A stretch of DNA of 20,566 nucleotides from Spirochaetia bacterium. GTDB lineage: Bacteria; Spirochaetota; Spirochaetia; Treponematales; Breznakiellaceae. Numbering within the stretch: the first letter of the stretch is position 1; every line of letters starts with the position of its first letter. Where the stretch lies: NCBI GenBank assembly GCA_025997655.1, contig BNUW01000027.1, positions 1 to 20,566 on the forward strand, given 5' to 3'. The notes beneath the pieces are model-generated. The model did no database searches, had not been told where the DNA came from, and was given only the letters and a program-made list of their open reading frames with translations. The position numbers were made by a program, and so were the translations under genes. Shown in pieces: positions 8,503 to 13,831 of the stretch.

Positions 8503-9456
8503 CTACATCTTGAAGTCGCTGCCCAGGTAGATTTCCCGGACCATCTCGTTTGCCAGGATGGAATCCCGTCCGCCCCGGGCTACGATGGTACCGTTGGCGA
8601 TGATGAAGGCGGTGGTGGTGATTTCCAGGGTGTCCCGGACGTTGTGGTCCGTGATGAGGATGCCGATGCCCTTTTCCGCCAGCTTGCGGATTATCTGCTT
8701 GATTTCGTAGACCGCGATGGGGTCAATCCCCGCAAAGGGTTCGTCCAGGAGCAGGAACTTCGGTTCCGTGGCAAGAGCCCGGGCAATCTCGGTCCTACGC
8801 CGCTCCCCGCCGGAAAGGGTATAGCCGAACTGGCTGCGGATACGGCCGATACCGAACTCGTCCAAGAGGCTCTCCAGCCGTTCCTTCTTCTCCACCTTGC
8901 CGATATCCCGGCGGCTTTCCAGGATGGCCCAGATGTTCTGCTCCACCGTGAGCTTGCGGAATATTGACGCCTCCTGGGGGAGGTAGGCGACCCCCAGCCG
9001 GGCGCGGCGGTACATGGGGTTTCGGGTAATGTCAATCTCATCCAGCATGACCTTGCCGATAGAAGGACGGTAGAAGCCGACTATCATATAAAAAATGGTG
9101 GTCTTTCCCGCTCCATTCGGTCCCAGGAGCCCGGTCACCTCTCCATTATCCATGGAAAAGCCCACCCCCTTGACTACTTCCTTGCGGCCGAACCGTTTAT
9201 GCAGATTCCTAACCCCCAGGTGAAACTCCTTTGGAGACCGGTTTCTGGTTACATAGGCACGGGGTTCTTCCGTCTCCTCTGCTTTTTTTACCGCTTTTTC
9301 CTTTAGAGGCTGTTCTTTGGTAATAGTAATATAGGCAGGGTGTTCCGCCGGTCTGGCAGCGGCGGCGATTTCAGCTTCAAGTGCAGTTAGGGCGGTACGT
9401 TCCTTTTCGGCACGGACCTGCATCATTTTTTGTAATATCCCACCCTGGCGGTCCAT
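8503..9456 (-). CDS. lptB: LPS export ATPase LptB with N-terminal extension
   Basis: This 317-residue ABC ATPase would power extraction of lipopolysaccharide-like lipid from the inner membrane together with LptF/LptG (not in this window). The ATPase part begins near residue 79. It has Walker [10 protein letters not shown] (112-120), Q-loop Gln161, signature LSGGE (214-218), Walker B FLLLDEP (234-240) and H-loop His271; the string [14 protein letters not shown] is typical of LptB. An unusual feature is about 78 extra residues before it: a charged, Ala/Lys/Glu-rich stretch with [11 protein letters not shown] in the middle. LptB proteins are normally near 240 residues. The ATG at 9456 lies 3 nt after the lptA stop, and no other ATG with a clear ribosome site exists at the ATPase start; Met11 and Met12 are alternatives. 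It is the last gene of lptC-lptA-lptB. Confidence 0.94.
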   Translation of the reverse strand: MDRQGGILQKMMQVRAEKERTALTALEAEIAAAARPAEHPAYITITKEQPLKEKAVKKAEETEEPRAYVTRNRSPKEFHLGVRNLHKRFGRKEVVKGVGFSMDNGEVTGLLGPNGAGKTTIFYMIVGFYRPSIGKVMLDEIDITRNPMYRRARLGVAYLPQEASIFRKLTVEQNIWAILESRRDIGKVEKKERLESLLDEFGIGRIRSQFGYTLSGGERRRTEIARALATEPKFLLLDEPFAGIDPIAVYEIKQIIRKLAEKGIGILITDHNVRDTLEITTTAFIIANGTIVARGGRDSILANEMVREIYLGSDFKM

Positions 9457-9459
9457 AAC

Positions 9460-10107
9460 CTATTCTTCGCCCTTTTCCGTTTCCTTTTCCTTTTGCTTGA
9501 TCGAGCCGGAAACGGCGCCCTCCATGGTTACATCGTCGGTATCCAGGTCCACCCGGATCCGGTCGGCCCGGAATTCGTCGCTTTTCTTAAAGACCACCGG
9601 GAAACCCGTAAGGTCAAGCAGTTTTGCCTGCCGCCGGTACACCGCGTATTCGGAGCGGCACACCATATCGTCCTTAAAGAGCCGTACCGAGATTTGGAAT
9701 ACCGTGATCTCGTTTTGATCATCATACTCGATGAAGCGGCCCTTGGCAACGATTTCGTTTTCCTTGTCCTCCAGGGTGGAGTTGCCCTCCAGCCGGGCTA
9801 TCTTGAGTTTCCGGTCATAGCGCAGGCGATCGGTTTGGAAGAGGATGTTCTTGTCCTCCTCCATGCCCCAGACATTACCTGCACAGTCGATGAACTGGTT
9901 GTCATCCCCCTGGAGCTCTATCCGGTCGGCCCGAAGGATAAGGCTGTCGGAGTGGACTTCGGCGTTTCCCGTGAGCATGGTAATTTCTTTCCCCGCCGCC
10001 CGGCCCCCGGACATACGGTCGGCTTTGAAGGTAAAGGTATCGGCCTCTATGGCAGGGAGGAGGATTGTTGCCGCACAGAGAGCCAGGGCAGCCGTTTTTA
10101 TACTCAT
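9460..10107 (-). CDS. lptA: LptA/OstA-like periplasmic LPS transport protein
   Basis: The 215-residue protein starts with a signal peptide (about 1-22, SIKTAALALCAATILLPAIEA). It continues as repeated beta strands of the OstA type, with units such as GNAEVHSDSLILRADRIEL and FQTDRLRYDRKLKIARLEG. LptA forms the periplasmic bridge that carries lipid from LptC to the outer membrane. The C-terminus is highly charged (QKEKETEKGEE). The ATG overlaps the lptC stop in an ATGA, and GGGGAG lies about 5 nt upstream, which fixes the start. The lptB start is 3 nt after the stop. The assignment rests on the OstA repeat pattern and on sitting between lptC and lptB. Whether the lipid is true LPS is unknown, since some treponemes lack it. 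Confidence 0.88.
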   Translation of the reverse strand: MSIKTAALALCAATILLPAIEADTFTFKADRMSGGRAAGKEITMLTGNAEVHSDSLILRADRIELQGDDNQFIDCAGNVWGMEEDKNILFQTDRLRYDRKLKIARLEGNSTLEDKENEIVAKGRFIEYDDQNEITVFQISVRLFKDDMVCRSEYAVYRRQAKLLDLTGFPVVFKKSDEFRADRIRVDLDTDDVTMEGAVSGSIKQKEKETEKGEE

Positions 10108-10703
10108 TCAATCTCCCCGGCGGTTTCTTCCTCAGACCTTTGGTCTGCATCATCATCCGTATCAACAAAAACGCCTCCCACCTTGCCTGAAAAATTCCAG
10201 GTTCTGCTCCGGACTTCGGCGGTAAAGCCCTGTCCGGAAAAGAGGGTGCCGTCGGAGCGGGTTATATTCACCGTATCGGTTTCGTTGCCCGAAAGGACCC
10301 GCTGTTTATCCTGCCAGGAAAGCTTGTCTGTTTCTATGGTGATGTCCTCGGAATCCACCGCAATACTGATGTCCGTTCCCAACTGTATGTTCCCCGTCTC
10401 AAGCTCCACCAGGGCGCTTCCCGCTTTGCCGGTGGCGTTTATCCCCTTCCCGTGGTCGTAGAACTGCTCAAAGGAGAAGTCCCGCAGTTCCATGGTCTGC
10501 CGGGTTTCGTAGCGCTCCGCCAGTTGGGCCTGAAACCGTACCACCGGATCTCCATCCCGTACCCGGACGTACTCCACGTCCTCCATGATAATATCCGGTG
10601 TATCATCAAGGGTGGAAATGTCATCTCCGTAATCGAAGGTACAGGAGGCGGCGCAAATGCTGAGGGTGAGAATAATGAAGAGTGTAGTGGGGAAAGAGGG
10701 CAT
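10104..10703 (-). CDS. lptC: LptC-like protein, probable lipoprotein
   Basis: I place the start at the ATG at 10703 (199 residues), because the protein then begins with a lipoprotein signal (PSFPTTLFIILTLSICAASC) with the candidate lipidated cysteine at residue 21. A longer frame reaching 10853 adds 50 Arg/Pro/Gly-rich residues encoded by repeat DNA and is unlikely to be made. The mature part shows the beta-rich OstA/LptC pattern (VRVRDGDPVVRFQAQLAERYE, ITIETDKLSWQDKQRVLSG, GQGFTAEVRSRTWNFSGKV). LptC normally links the LptBFG transporter to LptA and is held by a membrane helix; here a lipid anchor would replace it. No clear ribosome-binding site is seen, and the start codon lies inside an inverted-repeat arm. 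The stop overlaps lptA by 4 nt. The identity comes from fold pattern and gene order. Confidence 0.82.
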   Translation of the reverse strand: MPSFPTTLFIILTLSICAASCTFDYGDDISTLDDTPDIIMEDVEYVRVRDGDPVVRFQAQLAERYETRQTMELRDFSFEQFYDHGKGINATGKAGSALVELETGNIQLGTDISIAVDSEDITIETDKLSWQDKQRVLSGNETDTVNITRSDGTLFSGQGFTAEVRSRTWNFSGKVGGVFVDTDDDADQRSEEETAGEIE

Positions 10704-10831
10704 GGGCGGGGCGTCCCCGTCTGCGGGCGGATGGAGGAACCTGCTCCGGGAGCCCGGCCCCAGGGGGCCTTTTGGTCTCCCTGCGCAGAGACGTCCATAT
10801 GCCCGCAGCCGTGGCCGCCCCGCCCATGCCC
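10698..10831. repeat. Long inverted repeat enclosing the lptC start
   Basis: The 31-nt left arm (10698-10728) is the reverse complement of 10801-10831 except for four mismatches, including an exact 15-nt block GCCCCGCCCATGCCC. The lptC ATG lies inside the left arm. The 72 nt between the arms contain three further hairpins: CCGGG/CCCGG, GGCCCC/GGGGCC and GTCTC/GAGAC. The right arm is part of the first 104-bp tandem unit and recurs in the second (10905-10935), giving two possible partners. Confidence 0.75.
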
Positions 10832-11087
10832 GGTTTTCTCCCTGATTACGCATTAGTACACTCCGTATTTGCTAGGTATCGCATACATTATTTGTGCTCC
10901 ATATGCGCACAGCCGTGGCCGCCCCGCCCATGCCCGGTTTTCTCCCTGATTACGCATTAGTATACTCCGTGTTTGCTAGGTATCGCATACATTATTTGTG
11001 CTCCATATGCATTCGGCCGCAGGTTTCTCCCTGATTATGCATTAGTATACTCCGCATTTGCTAGGTATCGTATACATTATTTGGGCT
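10794..11087. repeat. 104-bp tandem repeat, two full units plus one truncated
   Basis: Unit 1 (10794-10897) and unit 2 (10898-11001) are both 104 bp and differ at four positions. Unit 3 (11002-11087) lacks about 18 bp of the GC-rich block but keeps the rest. Each full unit begins TCCATATGC, has a GC-rich part (GCCGTGGCCGCCCCGCCCAT) and then an AT-richer part with AGTATACT-like and GTAT/ATAC palindromes. The last unit runs into the final codons of pyrG (stop at 11077-11079), so each unit carries a copy of the end of pyrG. A 104-bp period is not a multiple of three, so the array is not coding. Confidence 0.85.
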
Positions 11088-12723
11088 CTTTTACCTTTTT
11101 TACTGCGGCGATAAAGTCCCGGAAGAGGGGGGCTGCGGCGGTGGGCTTAGACTTGAACTCCGGGTGGAATTGGACGCCTACGCCCCAGGGGTGGTCGGGC
11201 CATTCTACCGCTTCTACCAGGCTCTTGTCGGCGGTAAAGCCCGTGAGCCGGAGACCGGAATTTGCCATTTCATCACGGAAGGTGTTGGCGAACTCGTAGC
11301 GGTGGCGGTGGCGTTCGGATACCGTCTTCTCCTTGTAGGCTTCGAAGAACCGGGAGTCCGGTTCCGCTACGGAATCCCACTTTCCCAGCCGCATGGTGCC
11401 GCCGTAGTTTTTTACGTCCACCTGATCCTCCAGAAGGCTCACCACCGGGTGCTTGGTGTCCTGGTTAAACTCCGTGGAATCCGCGTCCTCCCAGCCCAGG
11501 ACATTCCGCGCCCAGTCTATCACCATGATCTGCATCCCCAGGCATATGCCGAAGTAGGGGATCTTGTGGGTTCGGGCCCAGGCGGCGGCCTTTACCATGC
11601 CGTTGATCCCCCGTTGGCCAAAACCGCCGGGTACCAGGATGCCGTCCACACCGTCTTCCTTGGACGCGCCATCCACCGCGTTTGCGCCCAGGACCGTATC
11701 CGCATCCTCGGCGTCTTCCAGCCGGGAGGAATCTATTTTTACCAGTTCCACCGCCACCCGGCTTTCCAGGCCCGCGTGGAACAGGGCTTCAAACACCGAC
11801 TTGTAGGAGTCGTGGAGGTCCATGTACTTGCCTACAATACCGATACGGACCGTGCCGCTTCGGGCCTGGAAACGCTCCATCATGGAGTACCAGGGCTTGA
11901 GGTTCGCGTGGCGGCTCTCCACCCCCAGCCGCTTGAGTACCACCTGATCCAGCTTCTGGTTGAAGAAAATCAGGGGCACCTCGTAAATGGTGGTGTCCAC
12001 ATTGTAGGACGTAAAGACCGCCTCGTTTGCCACGTTGGTAAACAGGGCGATCTTCCGGCGGGTGGCCTCGTCCAGCGGCACCGGCGCACGGCAGATCAGT
12101 ACATCAGGCTGAATCCCCTGCTCCTGCATCGACTTAACCGAATGCTGGGTGGGCTTGGTCTTCAGTTCCCCCTCCCCAACCTCGGGGATCAGGGTGAGGT
12201 GTACCGAAAGGGCGTTGGCCCGGCCCATCTCATGGATAAGCTGCCGGGCGGCCTCCAGGAAGGGGATGGACTCAATGTCCCCTACGGTGCCGCCAATCTC
12301 TACTATTACTACATCAGTATCGGCATCTGCCTTGGAAACCGCGAGTATTCGGCTCTTAATTTCGTCGGTAATGTGGGGAATGACCTGGACGCAACGGCCC
12401 AGATAGCGGCCTTCCCGTTCCTTGCGGATAACCGACTCGTAGACCTGGCCGGTGGTGATGGAATTGGCCCGTGTTAAGGGGCCTGAAGTAAAGCGGGCGT
12501 AGTTCCCCAGGTCCAGGTCCGTCTCGCCGCCGTCGTCGGTGACGTAGACCTCCCCGTGCTGATAGGGGCTCATGGTCCCGGCATCCACATTGATATAGGG
12601 ATCGCACTTGATCATCCGGACATTAAGCCCCCGTCCTTCAAGCAAGGCCCCCAGGGAGGAGGCCGCAACCCCTTTCCCCAGGCTTGAACACACGCCGCCT
12701 GAGACAAAAATATACTTATTCAT
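11077..12723 (-). CDS. pyrG: CTP synthase
   Basis: CTP synthase makes CTP from UTP, ATP and glutamine. The protein has 548 residues, the usual length. The synthetase domain opens with the P-loop SGGVCSSLGKG (8-18), followed by DPYINVDAGTMSPYQHGEVYV and EIGGTVGDIES. The class I glutamine amidotransferase domain has the triad Cys394 (GICLGMQ), His520 and Glu522 (QFHPEF). I use the ATG at 12723 and not the in-frame TTG at 12732, which would fall in the -10 box of the promoter. No Shine-Dalgarno sequence precedes the ATG. The last few codons and the stop lie in the 104-bp repeat array. It reads toward lptC, but the repeat region lies between them. Confidence 0.97.
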   Translation of the reverse strand: MNKYIFVSGGVCSSLGKGVAASSLGALLEGRGLNVRMIKCDPYINVDAGTMSPYQHGEVYVTDDGGETDLDLGNYARFTSGPLTRANSITTGQVYESVIRKEREGRYLGRCVQVIPHITDEIKSRILAVSKADADTDVVIVEIGGTVGDIESIPFLEAARQLIHEMGRANALSVHLTLIPEVGEGELKTKPTQHSVKSMQEQGIQPDVLICRAPVPLDEATRRKIALFTNVANEAVFTSYNVDTTIYEVPLIFFNQKLDQVVLKRLGVESRHANLKPWYSMMERFQARSGTVRIGIVGKYMDLHDSYKSVFEALFHAGLESRVAVELVKIDSSRLEDAEDADTVLGANAVDGASKEDGVDGILVPGGFGQRGINGMVKAAAWARTHKIPYFGICLGMQIMVIDWARNVLGWEDADSTEFNQDTKHPVVSLLEDQVDVKNYGGTMRLGKWDSVAEPDSRFFEAYKEKTVSERHRHRYEFANTFRDEMANSGLRLTGFTADKSLVEAVEWPDHPWGVGVQFHPEFKSKPTAAAPLFRDFIAAVKKVKEPK

Positions 12724-12731
12724 GTGAACCA

Positions 12732-12760
12732 ATTATTACAGAGCAGGCGCTCTTAGTCAA
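12732..12760 (-). promoter_or_regulatory. pyrG promoter with dyad in the spacer; nearly leaderless mRNA
   Basis: On the minus strand TTGACT (12760-12755) and AATAAT (12737-12732) are each 5/6 matches to consensus, with a 17-bp spacer. Only 8 nt separate the -10 from the pyrG ATG, so transcription should begin within about 2 nt of the start codon. The spacer contains an exact 5-bp dyad, AGAGC (12740-12744) and GCTCT (12749-12753), placed where a repressor would block RNA polymerase. Confidence 0.6.
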
Positions 12761-12810
12761 CGACTGGGGGAAAGTCCGATGTTAAAATGACCCGCATTGA
12801 GGCGCCGCGT

Positions 12811-12894
12811 TTACCTTCTCAAACTCCGGGCCAAGAAAAACAGCGTAATTCCTAAAATCGTTACGGCAATCGCAATGATTAACTGTACCAGCAT
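12811..12894 (-). CDS. 27-residue single-helix membrane peptide
   Basis: This small frame is easily missed by length cut-offs. Its ATG (12894) is preceded by a perfect AGGAGG at the ideal 6-nt distance, and it starts 2 nt after the stop of the 64-residue gene, so the two are probably translationally coupled. The peptide is one hydrophobic helix (about residues 2-22, LVQLIIAIAVTILGITLFFL) with a basic tail (ARSLRR), which suggests membrane insertion with the C-terminus inside. I know no family for it. The strong ribosome site and the coupling make it more than a chance ORF. It ends about 90 nt before the pyrG start. Confidence 0.6.
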   Translation of the reverse strand: MLVQLIIAIAVTILGITLFFLARSLRR

Positions 12895-12896
12895 AA

Positions 12897-13091
12897 TCAG
12901 CCTCCTATAATCCAGCGGACAATAATGTCAATAATCGCAAGGATGCCCAGAATCGCCACGACGCCTGACCCGTATTGAAAAGCCAGCAAGACTTTATTCT
13001 CCGGCTTGTTGAGCGTTTGCAGGATGCCTTCAAGTGTAGTATTCATACGTTCAAGCTGTTTTTGTATCTGCTCCAATTCAATCCTCTTCAT
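12897..13091 (-). CDS. 64-residue coiled-coil/membrane protein, unknown function
   Basis: With the ATG at 13091 the protein has a charged N-terminal amphipathic helix, likely a coiled coil (KRIELEQIQKQLERMNTTLE), a short linker with KPENK, and one C-terminal membrane helix (about 40-62, GVVAILGILAIIDIIVRWI) ending in GG. A TTG-initiated version reaching 13154 would add 21 residues that do not fit this design. No Shine-Dalgarno sequence precedes the ATG. A promoter-like pair lies so close that the ATG would fall around the transcription start. Its final codons supply the AGGAGG for the 27-residue gene. The pair resembles small membrane-protein or holin-like modules in general design, but I cannot assign a function. 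Confidence 0.65.
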   Translation of the reverse strand: MKRIELEQIQKQLERMNTTLEGILQTLNKPENKVLLAFQYGSGVVAILGILAIIDIIVRWIIGG

Positions 13092-13093
13092 AA

Positions 13094-13122
13094 AGTATAT
13101 GACAGGCGGTACATGGTGTAAA
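13094..13122 (-). promoter_or_regulatory. Promoter-like pair at the 64-residue gene
   Basis: On the minus strand TTTACA (13122-13117) and TATACT (13099-13094) are separated by 17 bp, each 5/6 to consensus. The -10 ends only 2 nt before the ATG at 13091, so the transcript would start inside or just after that codon. Either this is not the real promoter, or translation starts further in (Met16). Confidence 0.4.
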
Positions 13123-13235
13123 GGCAGGCAGAAAATGGCGCCTGTTGAGCGCAAGCGCAGTGGCGGTTGAATAAGCAGGGGGGGAGCGAATTACCATTCG
13201 CATACTACCGGGTCTTCGGGCGCCTCATCGTTCTG

Positions 13236-13264
13236 TTGACAAAGTACGTACAATGGGATATAAT
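13236..13264 (+). promoter_or_regulatory. Perfect consensus sigma70 promoter of the antitoxin gene
   Basis: TTGACA (13236-13241), a 17-bp spacer and TATAAT (13259-13264) match the consensus exactly. The 8-bp palindrome GTACGTAC (13244-13251) lies in the spacer and is a good candidate operator for autorepression by the ribbon-helix-helix protein encoded just downstream. Confidence 0.85.
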
Positions 13265-13288
13265 AGCAAAGGAAATAGAGGAAAAACG

Positions 13289-13648
13289 ATGCAAATAAAA
13301 GGCGTTAAAACACAAAATTCCCGAATAAACATCCGGGTTGATGACGAATTAAAACGTAAAGCGGAGGATGTTTTTGAAAAAATTGGTCTAAATATATCTG
13401 ACGGTATCAATATTTATCTGCGTCGAGTTGTTGCAGATAAAGGCATACCGTTTCCCCTGACAATTTCAAGGGCACAGGAGATCGGTGAAGAAGCAGCTGA
13501 GATGGAGGCTGCTTTTGGAAAAGCAGTTTGGTCGGCGATAGCGCACAAACACGCAGCCGGCTTGCCTGTGGCACGGTTCGATGCAGATACCGAACGTCCC
13601 TATTTGGAATACCCGGACGGGCGTAAAGATTACGAACTTGGAAAGTAG
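13289..13648 (+). CDS. RelB/DinJ-type ribbon-helix-helix antitoxin, no intact toxin
   Basis: The 119-residue protein has an N-terminal ribbon-helix-helix DNA-binding part (SRINIRVDDELKRKAEDVFE followed by IGLNISDGINIYLRRV) and the typical KGIPFPL of RelB/DinJ antitoxins. Its C-terminal toxin-binding part ends with AGLPVARF-ERPYLEYPDGRKDY, a tail I associate with antitoxins paired with zeta-like kinases. I chose the ATG at 13289 (GAGGA 6 nt upstream); the longer frame from 13253 would begin inside the promoter. Such antitoxins repress their own promoter, and a palindrome is present there. No complete toxin follows: the next 159 bp hold only a toxin-like 3' scrap. It is therefore an orphan antitoxin. 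Confidence 0.85.
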   Translation: MQIKGVKTQNSRINIRVDDELKRKAEDVFEKIGLNISDGINIYLRRVVADKGIPFPLTISRAQEIGEEAAEMEAAFGKAVWSAIAHKHAAGLPVARFDADTERPYLEYPDGRKDYELGK

Positions 13649-13806
13649 CCCGCGCGGAGGTACTATCGCTCTGCGAAACATGTACGGTATTTGACAACTC
13701 TTTCGATACCCCCGTAGTTATCTACCGTAAAGATAAAAAGAGAGAAGTAATAAGCGAGGTTCCACTTTGGCCAAAGAAGAGGATTACCAATCTGGTTTGT
13801 GGCTAG
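13648..13806 (+). pseudogene. 3' remnant of a zeta-toxin-like gene
   Basis: Directly after the antitoxin stop, in another frame, 52 codons without a start codon encode a sequence with CTVFDNSFDTPVVIYRKDKK and SEVPLWPKKRI. The 'FDNS..TP' strand followed by a charged turn and a 'LWP' end resembles the C-terminus of zeta-toxin/COG4185-type kinases. The body of the toxin, including its P-loop, is missing, so a deletion probably joined the antitoxin end to the toxin end. The family match is from memory of the pattern; it could also be a different toxin. Its end overlaps the upstream region of the TonB receptor gene. Confidence 0.5.
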
Positions 13807-13831
13807 TAGTCTGTCGGCACAGGAGGATTTG

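Noticed and set aside
10704..10853. 50-residue N-terminal extension of LptC
   Set aside because: It is encoded by the inverted/tandem repeat DNA, is Arg/Pro/Gly-rich, and would bury a clear lipoprotein signal.
11164..12477. 437-codon open frame on the plus strand opposite pyrG
   Set aside because: It is antisense to CTP synthase, whose full set of motifs is present. There is no ribosome site or domain for the antisense frame.
12724..12732. TTG at 12732 as the pyrG start
   Set aside because: It lies in the proposed -10 box and would add only three residues before the conserved N-terminus MNKYIFVSGG.
13253..13288. Longer antitoxin start at 13253
   Set aside because: It falls inside the perfect promoter and upstream of any likely transcription start; the ATG at 13289 has a good ribosome site.
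13691..13719. TTGACA at 13691 as a promoter for the TonB receptor gene
   Set aside because: No acceptable -10 lies at 16-18 bp (the best is TAGTTA), and the word is explained by the toxin-like codons for FDN.
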